From contig JAJSZW010000017.1 of NCBI GenBank assembly GCA_030262895.1, positions 1-42,792 of the forward strand: a stretch of DNA of 42,792 bases. Reading direction: 5' to 3'. Shown one piece after another: positions 7,977 through 16,800 of the stretch. The translations under genes and the position numbers were made by a program. The notes below the pieces were generated by a model, which saw nothing but the letters and a program-made list of their open reading frames with translations, did no database searches and was not told where the DNA came from. Origin of the DNA: Deltaproteobacteria bacterium (lineage in GTDB: Bacteria; Desulfobacterota; Desulfobacteria; Desulfobacterales; ETH-SRB1). Position 1 is the stretch's first letter. Every line of letters begins with the position of its first letter.

Positions 7977-9122
7977 ATGACAAGAATAAATTTTACAAAT
8001 AGATGGTTAGGAACGTGGACGAAACAACTTTCCCAACTATGCATCATAGCTTCAGGCCACCTTTGCCCGATCTCAAATCACAAAAATATTGAAATAGCCC
8101 GCTATTCCATCAACTTTTGTAATCTGAGATCGAACAAATCTGACCCAAATCTATGCACCTACTTGGGGAAGTTATTTCGTCCACGTTCCTTAATTAACAT
8201 TTTTCTCTTCAGCCTATTTCTTGGCAATATTTGGGGGTGTGCTTTGCCTGTAAAGAAGCTTTTTATAAAAGATATGTCAGAATCATTTGAAGTGGGCACC
8301 ATTGTTTCTGCGGAAACCGGCAAGCCAATATCTTATGAGTCTCTTATTAATGATCTTGAAGATGTCCAGGTAATTTATGTCGGAGAAAGGCATAATGATC
8401 CTTCGCATCATGATATTCAGCTCAGATTAATAAAAGAGCTTTTTAAGTCGCATCCATATATTTCTGTAGGCATGGAAACATTTGATCGATCATACCAGCA
8501 TATTCTTTATCTTTGGTCCGATGGTGAACTGAATGAAAAAGAATTTATGGAAAAAATGCACTGGTACGCTAACTGGAGGTTTGATTTTGAATTATATAAG
8601 GACATTCTACTTTTTCTAAAAAATAACAAAATAAGAATAGTTGGTCTTAATCTCCCCTTCCATCTTCCGCCAAAGATAGCCATTGGCGGAATCGAGACCC
8701 TTTCCGACGATGAAAAGAAAAACCTTCCAAGCGACATAGATACCTCAAACGCTGACCACAAAGCTTATTTAGAAAAAATATTTAAACAACACAAAGTCAA
8801 AGGAAGGGAAAATTTTGAGAATTTCTATATGGCCCAATGTGTATGGGAAGAGATAATGGCTGAATCAATCTCACAAAATTTGAAAGGGAATCCAATGATA
8901 GTGCTTGTTGGAAATGGTCATATTGTGCATAAATTTGGAATTCCGGACAGAGCATTTCGCCGCACGGGAGCTTCGTTCAAAACTATTTTTCTCGCACCGG
9001 CAGGCAGTGGGGCTGAAGCCGAACTTTCTTTTGCAGATTATATTTGGGTAACCCCTTCGATTAATATGCACCATATGGGGCGGAGACCTCACGGCCACAG
9101 ATATAGACTTTCAGATAATTAA
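7977..9122 (+). CDS. ChaN-like haem/iron-associated lipoprotein, with repeat insertions at both ends
   Basis: From residue about 105 onward this is a ChaN/DUF399-type protein: VQVIYVGERHNDPSHHDIQLRLI, then SVGMETFDRSYQHIL, and VLVGNGHIVHKFGIP near the end. ChaN homologues are outer-membrane lipoproteins implicated in haem-iron uptake. Residues about 75-92 (IFLFSLFLGNIWGC) look like a lipoprotein signal, now buried. The first 70 residues are encoded by a palindromic element (8009-8190) that leaves the frame open, and the last residues (YRLSDN) come from another element. The real start may be a later codon near the signal peptide. Export is doubtful if translation begins at 7977. Confidence 0.8.
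   Translation: MTRINFTNRWLGTWTKQLSQLCIIASGHLCPISNHKNIEIARYSINFCNLRSNKSDPNLCTYLGKLFRPRSLINIFLFSLFLGNIWGCALPVKKLFIKDMSESFEVGTIVSAETGKPISYESLINDLEDVQVIYVGERHNDPSHHDIQLRLIKELFKSHPYISVGMETFDRSYQHILYLWSDGELNEKEFMEKMHWYANWRFDFELYKDILLFLKNNKIRIVGLNLPFHLPPKIAIGGIETLSDDEKKNLPSDIDTSNADHKAYLEKIFKQHKVKGRENFENFYMAQCVWEEIMAESISQNLKGNPMIVLVGNGHIVHKFGIPDRAFRRTGASFKTIFLAPAGSGAEAELSFADYIWVTPSINMHHMGRRPHGHRYRLSDN
8009..8190. repeat. 182-bp palindromic element inside the 5' end of the chaN-like gene
   Basis: Perfect 16-bp terminal inverted repeats, AGGAACGTGGACGAAA at 8009 and TTTCGTCCACGTTCCT ending at 8190. The symmetry extends inward through AACTTTCCC and GGGGAAGTT. It has no coding content of its own but is translatable in the chaN frame. 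I see no clear flanking duplication. Confidence 0.8.
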
Positions 9123-9207
9123 TTTCACTGCGTTATCAGTCGTCGACGTATAACTAATACGCCTTCCTCCTTCTGGCCTTGTGAAATTAATTATCTGAAA
9201 GTCTATA
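9102..9207 (+). repeat. 106-bp palindromic element (MITE-like), copy C
   Basis: Starts TATAGACTTTCAGATAATT and ends AATTATCTGAAAGTCTATA. The inner sequence matches copy D base for base over most of its length. It overlaps the end of the chaN-like gene and encodes its final six residues and stop codon, exactly as copy A does for coaX. Confidence 0.9.
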
Positions 9208-9247
9208 TGGCCGTCTTCTTTAAATTCTTTTGAACAGGTTTTTTCCT

Positions 9248-9655
9248 TTATTCGTCCTTTGTGCAAAATTCAGGTACTAATTCTTTTGTCCATACTTCAG
9301 CTTCATCCTTTGATCTGAACACCTTTGTTTTCCAACCAATTTGATCTACAAAGACTTCCCACATTCGAGAAAGACCAAACATAACATTTTTTGAGGCTAT
9401 CAACGCAACAACAACGTCTGGATTTATCTCAGCAGCTATCTTATCCATGCCGGCTTTTGTTCTTAAATTTTCAGGTTGCATAGATGCTTTATCAATGGAT
9501 GTAAAGTCGATAAGTGCATACTTAATCTGCTTTAATATCTCTTCGGATTTGAAAGTTTCTTTGCTTGCTTCTAACAAATCTTGCCCGGTTATAACCCCTT
9601 GTCCAAGCCAGCAAACTCCTATTCCATCGTCAAGGTATCTGATCTCAATTGACAT
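9248..9655 (-). CDS. SpoIIAA-like (STAS-type) protein
   Basis: A 135-residue soluble protein. The pattern is an opening strand with IEIRYLDDGIGVCWLGQGVITGQDLLEA, a central YALIDFTSIDKASM, then VVVALIASKNVMFGLSRMWEVFV and a closing FRSKDEAEVWTKEL. This resembles SpoIIAA-like/STAS-related proteins, in which FRSKDEAxxWL is a common ending. Such domains are linked to signalling or lipid binding, but no phosphorylatable Ser of a true anti-anti-sigma factor can be assigned with confidence. It stands alone, with an element upstream of its stop and an intron fragment behind its start. Confidence 0.65.
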   Translation of the reverse strand: MSIEIRYLDDGIGVCWLGQGVITGQDLLEASKETFKSEEILKQIKYALIDFTSIDKASMQPENLRTKAGMDKIAAEINPDVVVALIASKNVMFGLSRMWEVFVDQIGWKTKVFRSKDEAEVWTKELVPEFCTKDE

Positions 9656-9689
9656 ATTCCTTTCTCCTGCAATCTAATCCATTTCTTAC

Positions 9690-10080
9690 CGGCAGGTGTG
9701 GAGCGGCAGCGGAACACCAGTCAGGTGAAGAAAATTGTGTATGCCCGGCATGGGCGTGAACTTATGGGGTGAAAGTCCCCCTATACATGAACCCTGTTAA
9801 TATTTGGTAACTACTCAGGTGGATAGGCTGAAGGCTGAAGACTGTTAGGAAAAAGCGCAGATTGAAGCCATGTTTGGTGCAATAATCAGATGTTTCCGCT
9901 AAAGTACGGCAATCGTGCTCTTCTGACCCCTTCAGCCTTCAACCTAAACAGCTTCAGCCTGACTACGTGAGTAGTCACAATATTTAATACATTAGCAAAA
10001 GTATTAGCCGAAAGCAAGGGCGGAATTGTGAGGTTCTGTCTGAGGGCGGAGCGACATCATTATTAGACGTTCATCTTTTA
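9690..10080 (+). mobile_element. Group II intron fragment (5' ribozyme part), split by a repeat
   Basis: The pieces GCGGAACACCAGTCAGGTGA, CCCGGCATGGGCGTGAAC, GGGGTGAAAGTCCCC and, after the interruption, AGCCGAAAGCAAGGGCGG with TTGTGAGGTTCTGTCTG look like domain I of a bacterial group II intron RNA. No reverse transcriptase/maturase and no domain V-like hairpin follow, so it is a dead 5' relic. The 173-bp element at 9806-9978 interrupts it. The assignment rests on remembered motif similarity only. Confidence 0.45.
9806..9978 (+). repeat. 173-bp palindromic element (MITE-like), copy 2, in the intron relic
   Basis: Starts GGTAACTACTCAGGTGGATA and ends TACGTGAGTAGTCAC. Inner TTTCCGCTAAAGTACGGCAA and CGTGCTCTTCTGACCCCTTC are shared, inverted, with copy 3 at 36847. 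It is flanked directly by AATATTT on both sides (9799-9805 and 9979-9985), a convincing 7-bp target duplication. Confidence 0.88.
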
Positions 10081-10112
10081 ATGTGTTCGATGTTCGGTTG
10101 ATGGGGTCTGAT

Positions 10113-10637
10113 TTAAGATGCTATCCACTTTTTGATACCTGGAACAACATCCTTTTCCCATCTGTCTGAAACACGCAGGCTTATAAACTGTTTATAAAGA
10201 TTGTCCATTAATACAAAAATCTTTTCATAAAGAAAAACCTTTTCAAGTAAAATCCCTTCAATATCCTCTTTGGTTTCAACAGGTCCTGTTTCCGGTGTTT
10301 TAAGGCTTGAGATATTGAGGCTCTCACCTTTTATATTAAATCGCCATTCATTATTGCCTGCTTTGTAGATAAGATTGAGTTCGGTTACAACCGCTCCTTT
10401 ATGCAGGGAGAGAATTCCTTCTTCAAGACCGGCTTTGTCGCCTTTTATTGTAATGCTTTCAGTTGAATCGTTTTTATTGTTTTCAAGCACAATACAATTT
10501 CCAATATCAAGGGATACAAGTTCTTTGTCTGATTCTTTCAGTATATCCTGCTGGTTTTCCATGACGAACCACAGCCAGGTGAGAAATTCATAGCCTAAAA
10601 ATTTATATCGATCGTAAGATACAGATACATCAAGCAT
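10113..10637 (-). CDS. Partner protein of the RdgC-like gene, function unknown
   Basis: A 174-residue soluble protein beginning with YKFLGYEFLTWLWF, followed by a beta-rich middle (NCIVLENNKNDSTESITIKG and ELNLIYKAGNNEWRFNIKG) and a helical end (EKVFLYEKIFVLMDNLYKQFISLRVSDRW). The FLGYEFLTWLW phrase parallels the region of RdgC proteins where the C-terminal half begins. It starts 3 bp after the stop of the RdgC-like gene, so the two are translationally linked. Together they may replace a single full-length RdgC. That relation is inferred from adjacency and combined length (378 residues versus about 300 in E. coli). Confidence 0.65.
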   Translation of the reverse strand: MLDVSVSYDRYKFLGYEFLTWLWFVMENQQDILKESDKELVSLDIGNCIVLENNKNDSTESITIKGDKAGLEEGILSLHKGAVVTELNLIYKAGNNEWRFNIKGESLNISSLKTPETGPVETKEDIEGILLEKVFLYEKIFVLMDNLYKQFISLRVSDRWEKDVVPGIKKWIAS

Positions 10638-10640
10638 GTG

Positions 10641-11255
10641 CTACTCCGTGAATTTTGTGGGCGAAAGTTGTAATAAAAGATCTCGATCAGCATCTGAAAG
10701 GCCGGACATAAGATCGGCAGTAGTGTATGGGAAGAGCCTGATAAGGCTGAGCCTGAATGATTTTGAAAACAGTGTTTCAAGTTCTTCATTGGCAGCTTTC
10801 AGGTTTGAGAAAAACCACAGCCATGATTCTTCCATGTTCCAGATCAGATCATAAATATTGGGCGTGGCTGGAATGCGAAGGCTGAGAACATCAATCACAT
10901 GATCTTTTATGGACTTTTTTTCGTTTCTTGATAAATGTTTCCGGCCGCTTTTCTCGAGTTGTCTGGCCATTTCTATGGCATAGTTTTTTTGTATGATTTT
11001 GGGCGGTATTGATTTTTTGTCCAGTCTCATTGAAAAAACCAGATATGGACCGATTACAAAGGAGGAGCTTTCAAAATCAGGGATATAAGGATTTTCAAAT
11101 GATGTCCATCCGACAATCTTTTCCGCGTGATCATCATCTATTTCCTGGATGGCATTTTGTGTAAGGCCGTTGTAAACTTTTTCAAGAACAGGTTTTTCAA
11201 GACTGCCTTGAACTTTATAACGCGTAACAGATACTGAAGAAGATAATATACCCAT
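10641..11255 (-). CDS. RdgC-like recombination-associated protein
   Basis: A 204-residue protein whose start MGILSSSVSVTRYKVQG, central EKIVGWTSFENPYIPDFESSSFVIGPYLVFSMRLDKKSIPPKII (in pieces) and following basic helix RKHLSRNEKKSIKDHV match the RdgC pattern. In E. coli RdgC is a ring-shaped double-strand DNA-binding protein that restrains RecA. This protein is shorter and is followed at once by a second gene likely to supply the missing part. It ends with a helical WNMEESWLWFFSNLKAANEELETLF segment. The start is supported by the fixed N-terminal family motif. Confidence in the family is fair; the exact role is not known. Confidence 0.72.
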   Translation of the reverse strand: MGILSSSVSVTRYKVQGSLEKPVLEKVYNGLTQNAIQEIDDDHAEKIVGWTSFENPYIPDFESSSFVIGPYLVFSMRLDKKSIPPKIIQKNYAIEMARQLEKSGRKHLSRNEKKSIKDHVIDVLSLRIPATPNIYDLIWNMEESWLWFFSNLKAANEELETLFSKSFRLSLIRLFPYTTADLMSGLSDADRDLLLQLSPTKFTE

Positions 11256-11285
11256 AAAATTCCCCTATTTCTTAAACCTAAAATC

Positions 11286-11319
11286 AAAAAAAAGGTTTCG
11301 GCCTTAAATTGCCGAAACC
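11286..11319 (-). terminator. Rho-independent terminator just upstream of the rdgC-like gene
   Basis: Read on the minus strand: GGTTTCGGC, an 8-base loop, GCCGAAACC, then a run of eight T. The 9-bp perfect stem and T-run make it a textbook terminator. It lies 31 bp before the RdgC-like start codon and no gene precedes it on this strand, so it is either a relic of a lost gene, an end for a small RNA, or an attenuator in the rdgC leader. Confidence 0.75.
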
Positions 11320-12158
11320 CTATATTTTCCAATTTCCCATCATTTAGTCAATTTTGGAAAAAAAGTCTCACACGATTCTCACACGGAAAATTACCCTTTT
11401 CTTTTTGTTTATTCAACTATAGAGTTAATTTTTTATGATTGGTTCTACTACTCTAATCATAGGAAGAGTGTCAAGCGTAATTTCTCTTAAACAGGTCATC
11501 AACAAATCGGGCGTTCTTCCTTGTTTTTGGCAAATTCGCTTTTATTTCAGTAAAATAGATAATATTGCCACCTCTTTTAGAAAATATGGTTTATTTAAGA
11601 TATTTTATGTTTAATATAATGCTATAATCACAGATAGTTACTTGATATAGTTTATTCAAACTCTCTATTTTTAGGTTCCTATAGTTAATTTGTCTCTTAG
11701 AATCCTTATACTATAAGGCTTTAAGGCAAATCAAAATTATTTAGCGCAACATTTAAGAATTAGTTATATGGGTTTCATGAAGGTCAGAAATTCATTGTCT
11801 TCTTGGATAAACTTTGACAAACAGATTAAGTTTAATATATATTTAAATTTTAATGAGTTACGAATAGTAATAAGGTCAGGGAAGGAAGCCAAGATTAATC
11901 CAGATAAATTGGCTATATGATAAAAATTTAACGGCGAAGTTTATTGTAAGTTGGGAAGCATGAAACTTCAAAACTTGACTATCGAGGGAGTGTAAACTTT
12001 GGCAAGGAGGATTCATTAGGACGCCATCTTCAACCAACTTTGGCATACACAAAATATTGCGGCGATAAAAAAATCGATTGAGCTGTAATTATCCTGCTGA
12101 GATGTTACGAATATTACAACATTGTGATATGGTAATTTATTTAAGATATTGGCAAGAG

Positions 12159-12179
12159 ATCTGTGGGAATAGTCAGAAA
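12159..12179 (+). other. 21-bp sequence shared with the type I R-M leader
   Basis: The 21 bases starting ATCTGTGGGAATAGTCAGAA are identical at 37324-37344, upstream of hsdM. The two sites are 171 and 26 bases from the next start codon. They could be a common regulatory site or a common recombination scar. Confidence 0.6.
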
Positions 12180-12246
12180 CTATGTAATAGGTATAAAACA
12201 GTTTATAATTGGTTTAAATCGGTTGACCCTATGTCGAGTTTTTGGT

Positions 12247-12282
12247 AACATTTTAAATGTTTTACTTGTTAACTCGTATAAT
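12247..12282 (+). promoter_or_regulatory. Candidate BREX promoter with palindromic operator
   Basis: A perfect palindrome AACATTTTAAATGTT (12247-12261, 6-bp arms, 3-bp centre) lies 15 bp before TATAAT (12277-12282). The following leader runs to the HTH start codon at 12350. A good -35 hexamer at the right spacing is not obvious. The palindrome would be a natural operator for the small HTH protein. Inferred from position only. Confidence 0.35.
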
Positions 12283-12349
12283 TTAATAGGACCAAGAAAG
12301 ATGGCGAGAAATATTGGTTATTGTAGCTGCCGGAGGCAGGAGCTTGTTT

Positions 12350-12556
12350 ATGAAAGACAGATGGTTGTCGGTTGACGAAATCGCTGTATATCTCGGTGTA
12401 AAAAGAGACACGATTTACAAATGGATCGGCGAAAAAGGTATGCCCTCTCATAAAATTGGACGTCTTTGGAAGTTCAAAAAAGACGACGTTGATGAATGGG
12501 TCCGCAAAGGCGTAGCAAGTGAGGGCAAAAGTTGGGATGCCCCAATTGAAGAATAA
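12350..12556 (+). CDS. Excisionase-type helix-turn-helix protein, first gene of BREX operon
   Basis: A 68-residue DNA-binding protein of the HTH_17/excisionase type: WLSVDEIAVYLGVKRDTIYKWI forms the helix-turn-helix and KIGRLWKFKKDDVDEWVRKG the beta-wing and closing helix. ATG 12350 is chosen over the upstream TTG because AGGAG lies 7 bases before it and the family normally starts just before the WLSVDEIA segment. It overlaps brxA by 20 bases and is therefore translated with the BREX genes. It could act as the local regulator in place of the WYL-type BrxR found in other BREX loci. Its role as regulator is inferred. Confidence 0.85.
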   Translation: MKDRWLSVDEIAVYLGVKRDTIYKWIGEKGMPSHKIGRLWKFKKDDVDEWVRKGVASEGKSWDAPIEE

Positions 12557-13331
12557 GCTCATTAATCGATTTGGTTTCCGCCATAACCGTGGCGGACCTC
12601 ATCTGGCCAGAACAATGATGTTAGAGGAGCTAAAACTCCTTTTTTCCTTTGTTGATGACCCTGGTGCAGGAAAATCTGATTTTTTGCAGTCAATTGTAAA
12701 AGACAACTGTCTGGGCAAACGTTCGGACAGAACCCGAAAACTGACCGCCCGCCATCTTGCGGGTCTTTATATTTTAGATCCCGACATTACGCTCTTTCGA
12801 AATTTACGATATTTCTGGGAGCGAGACACGGAGGGGCAGCCACTTTTGGCAATGATCTGCGCCATCGCAAGAGATTCAATCCTGAAATCCAGCGTGCCCT
12901 TCATGCAAAATTTCATTAAGGGGCAGCGCGTTACCCGAGAAGCCCTTGAAGAGTTTATAAACAATCTGGAAACAGACCGGTTCAGCCCGGCTACCCTGAA
13001 ATCAACTGCGCAAAATATCAATTCAAGCTGGACTCAATCCGGGCATCTACATGGCAGGGTAAAAAAAATCCGTTCACAGCCTAAAGCAACCCCAGGCACT
13101 GTTTCGTATGCGTTGCTGCTGGGCTACCTCTCTGGCGTTAGGGGTGAATCGCTCTATAAAACTGAATATGCCAAGCTGCTGGACTGCTCTATGGAACAGT
13201 CGATTGAACTCTCTATCGAGGCGTCCGGAAAAGGCTGGATCGTATTGAAACGTTTAGGATCGGTAATCGAGGTTCTATTCCCAAACTTGCTGTCTGATAA
13301 GGAAATGGAGTGGGTCCATGAGCAAAGTTAA
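12537..13331 (+). CDS. brxA: BREX protein BrxA (DUF1819)
   Basis: A 264-residue member of the DUF1819/BrxA family, small helical DNA-binding proteins required for phage exclusion in some BREX systems. Family-like features are the start region NRFGFRHNRGGPHLARTMMLEEL, the KLTARHLAGLYIL segment, the RYFW plus LLAMICAIARD block and a C-terminal region ending in the IVLKRLGSVIEVLFP strand. ATG 12537 is preferred over the GTG at 12519 on codon grounds, but the two are hard to separate. The end overlaps brxB by 14 bases. Its position directly before brxB-brxC is the classic type 1 BREX order and supports the identity strongly. Confidence 0.88.
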   Translation: MPQLKNKLINRFGFRHNRGGPHLARTMMLEELKLLFSFVDDPGAGKSDFLQSIVKDNCLGKRSDRTRKLTARHLAGLYILDPDITLFRNLRYFWERDTEGQPLLAMICAIARDSILKSSVPFMQNFIKGQRVTREALEEFINNLETDRFSPATLKSTAQNINSSWTQSGHLHGRVKKIRSQPKATPGTVSYALLLGYLSGVRGESLYKTEYAKLLDCSMEQSIELSIEASGKGWIVLKRLGSVIEVLFPNLLSDKEMEWVHEQS

Positions 13332-13869
13332 ACGGCTGGTTAAATCATATGGGAAGCACATCGCCATTCCCTGGCGTGCGGATGCCGCCGCAGCGCAGCG
13401 GGTTGTTTTTTGTGTGTACAATGAATCTGACGAACTCCGTCTCCGATCGAAAATCGATGAATTCGAAATTGTGACCAAGCAGAGCGGACATAATTGGGCG
13501 CTTTTTGATCTGACAGATTCGTTTGCCCAATGGCTGACCAGCCAGAAATACGTCCGGAGCTATTTTAAAAAACCAAATCTGCTTGCCACCCTGTATCCAA
13601 AGTATCTTGAGTATATCATTGTTAGCTTCGACCGGTTTTTAGAGCAACACCAGGCAGATGAAACATATGTAGTTGTAATCAAGGGGGTGGGCTCGCTTTT
13701 CGGCTTTTTAAAGGTGAAGGAGGTCGTCGAAAAACTCGCCCCGATGGTTTCGGGGAGGCTGCTGGTGTTTTTTCCGGGAAGCTATGAAAACAACAACTAT
13801 CGCTTGCTGGATGGTTATGACGGATGGAATTATTTGGCTGTACCTATTACTGCGGATAAGGATATTTAA
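13318..13869 (+). CDS. brxB: BREX protein BrxB (DUF1788)
   Basis: A 183-residue DUF1788 protein. Visible landmarks are WALFDLTDSFAQWL near the first third, the VVVIKGVGSLFGFLKVKEVVEKLAP block, and the C-terminal GRLLVFFPGSYENNNYRLLDGYDGWNYLAVPI, which is the most conserved part of BrxB. BrxB is required for BREX function and is thought to work with BrxC and PglX, but its molecular activity is not settled. The start codon lies within the end of brxA (ATGAGCAAAGTTAA), so translation is coupled. Length is normal for the family. Confidence 0.93.
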   Translation: MSKVKRLVKSYGKHIAIPWRADAAAAQRVVFCVYNESDELRLRSKIDEFEIVTKQSGHNWALFDLTDSFAQWLTSQKYVRSYFKKPNLLATLYPKYLEYIIVSFDRFLEQHQADETYVVVIKGVGSLFGFLKVKEVVEKLAPMVSGRLLVFFPGSYENNNYRLLDGYDGWNYLAVPITADKDI

Positions 13870-13883
13870 ACAATGGGGCGCGG

Positions 13884-16800
13884 ATGAAAAACAGAGACAT
13901 TTATTTAAAAGACCCTTCCTTTCAAAAATTGGTCAATGAAGGTGTTGCCAATGTTAATGACGACACGACCAGCGAAGCCCTGGCGGTATTGCGCTACGAG
14001 CTCGAAACCTTTGTTTGCGACGGCCAGTATGAAAAAGGCATGGAGCACATCCTGGAAACTTACCTGAAAAATATTGATCAGGCGCAACAACCGGCCGTCT
14101 GGATCAGCGGTTTTTACGGTTCGGGGAAATCACACTTGGTAAAAATGCTCCGGGCGCTTTGGGTCAATGCAACATTTGAAGATGGCGCAACTGCACGCGG
14201 CATCGCTTCCCTACCCCGGAACATCAGCGACCTGTTCAAAGAACTCAGCACCAGAAAAAAACGCTATGGTGGCCTGCATGCCGCCTCCGGCACTTTGGGT
14301 TCAGGCGCCGGCGGCAGCGTTCGGTTGGCATTGCTGCGAATTATCTTAAAATCGGTCGGCCTCCCCGAGCAGTATCACGTCGCGCGTTTTGTGATGTGGC
14401 TTAAAAGCGAGGGTATCTATGAAGATGTTAAAAACCAGGTTGAGCAAAGCGGGAACGACTGGCTGTATGAACTTGACAATTTTATAGTGGCCGAGGATCT
14501 TCATAAAGCCTTGGTCCAAGTAAAACCGCAGCTATTCCCTTCCCCTGAGGTCTGTACTGAAACTCTTAATAATCTCTACAGAAATGTACCGGACATCACT
14601 AACGACGAAATGTTGAAGACTATTAAGCAAGCGATCATCAGGGATGGTAAATCCCCTCTGACGTTGATCGTTCTTGATGAAGTCCAGCAGTACATCGGCA
14701 TGGACAGCCGGCGCTCAATGGATGTACAGGAAGCTGTAGAGGCTTGTTGCAAAAGCTTTGGTGGCAAACTGCTGTTTATAGGCACCGGCCAAACGTCTGT
14801 TACCGGCACATCCAACCTGAAAAAGCTGGAGGGGCGTTTCACGATTCGGGTCGAATTGTCCGATGCAGACGTTGACGCCGTTATTCGCAAGGTCATCCTG
14901 GCCAAAAAGTCAGATGCCATTTCACCGCTTGAAAAAGACATGCAGGTTAATATCGGGGAAATATCCAGACATCTATCCGGCACCACTATCGGTTATAACC
15001 AGGACGATGTCCGATTCTTTGCTCAGGACTACCCGATCCTCCCAATACGTCGCCGTTTTTGGGAAAGCACCCTAAGGGTTCTGGACCCGACAGGCACAGA
15101 CAGTCAACTCCGCAACCAGCTCAGTATGATCCATAAGGCCATCCAGACGAATTTGGATGCTGCTTTGGGTAATGTCATCGAAGGCGACTATATCTATTTC
15201 GATTCTGCCGACAAACTGCTTCAGACCCGAATTTTGCCTCGCAAAGTCCACGAAAAGACAATGAGTTGGATAAAGGGTTCTGAAAATCAGCAGTTGACGG
15301 CGCGTGCATGCGGCCTTGTTTTCCTTATCAACAAGCTGGCCGATAGCAATGATGAGATCGGCATAAAGGCGACCATCGATACCGTCGCCGATTTGATGGT
15401 CCAGGACATTTCCGAAGGCAGCAGCGCCCTCAGGAGCAAGCTCCCGGGACTCATGGACAAATGCGAGCTTTTGATGAAAGTCGGCGAAGAATATCGCATC
15501 CAAACAGAAGAAAGCGCTGCCTGGAATGATGAATTTCTGAGTCAGCGCAGCCAATTGGCCAATGAGGCGCACCGCGTCGAAGCGGAGCGAGATGACAGGA
15601 TACGTCACAAGTTCGGCAGTGTAGTAAAAATGCTTAAACTGATGCAAGGCAATTCAAAAGTGACGCGTGAGTTTCACCCGGTATTCAATTCACAGTTACC
15701 CTCGGATGCGGATAAAAAAATATGTGTATGGGTGCGCGACGGATGGAGCATTGATGAAAACTCGGTCCGCGCAGATGCACTTCAAGCAGGAAATCAATCA
15801 TCAACGGTTTATGCCTTCATACCCAAACGTTCCGCCGACGATCTGCGCTATTATCTGATCGATTACAAGGCCGCCAGCGCTACCCTTGACAAGCGTGGTA
15901 TGCCCAATACACCGGAAGGCACGGAAGCGCGTGCGGCAATGGAAACCACCAGGCAGATCGCTGAAGGCAAAATCAATGAATTACTGGATGAGGCGTTTTC
16001 CGGTGCCCGCGTATTCCAGGGGGGCGGCAATGAAATACTTGGAAACGATTTGCAGGAAATGGCGCTCGAGGCAGCCGACAACTCGTTAAAGCGCCTGTAT
16101 CCACAATTTCTCACAGCCGATCATACCGGTTGGTCAAAAGTATATGAGAAGGCCCGCAAGGGAGCGCCCGATGCGCTAAAAGGTGTGGGAGATGATGGCG
16201 AACCCGGAAAGAATTCTGTTTGCAAAGCTATTCTCGGTTTTATCGCAGGAGGCAAAAAAGGGGCGGATGTTCGCAGCTATTTCGAATCGTCACCTTTTGG
16301 CTGGTCCCGTGATGCAGTGGACGGAGGCCTTCAGGTACTCCTGGTCGCCGGTTTGATCTGTGCCCAGGATGACCATGGGAAAACGCTGGACACTAAATCA
16401 TTGGAGCGCAAAACCATTGGCAAGGTAATGTTCAAGGTGGAATCCACCACCGTAACCACCGCCCAACGTATACAGGTCCGAAAATTGCTTCAGAAGGTAG
16501 GCATGTCAGCCAAGCAGGGCGAGGAGTTGGCATACGTTCCTCAGTTCCTTCAGAAATTAATGGACATTGCCGACCGCGCTGGTGGCGAAGCCCCCAAGCC
16601 CGAGAGGCCGGATACCACAGGGCTTGAAGAAATCCGCCTGACCGCCGGGAACGAACAGTTACTCGCGCTTTACAACCGCCGCGAGGAACTGGCCCAAACC
16701 ATTGATTCGTGGTTGAATCTTGCGGGACGTATTGATAAACGCCGGCCGACATGGATCACGCTGAAACGCGTGATGGGTTATGCCAATGGCATTCAGGATG

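Larger units (their letters stand above)
11320..12349. other. 1-kb A+T-rich gene-free region ahead of the BREX operon
   Basis: No ORF here has a convincing protein pattern. The frame at 12163-12375 lacks a ribosome-binding site and overlaps the real HTH gene. Landmarks are two spaced GTGTGAGA repeats on the minus strand near 11366-11386, a TATAATGCTATAATCAC stretch near 11617, the sequence shared with the hsd operon at 12159, and a palindrome plus TATAAT box at 12247-12282. This may be the scar of the island insertion point or the BREX control region. Confidence 0.5.

Noticed and set aside
11320..12349. Possible integrase, att site or retron-type RNA in the gap before BREX
   Set aside because: No integrase or reverse transcriptase frame and no convincing long direct repeat at the other island edge.
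12163..12375. 70-codon plus-strand frame before the HTH gene
   Set aside because: No ribosome-binding site, no family pattern, and its end overlaps the well-supported HTH gene in another frame.
15072..15647. 191-codon minus-strand frame inside brxC
   Set aside because: It is a shadow of the strongly supported BrxC frame; composition follows from the opposite-strand codons.
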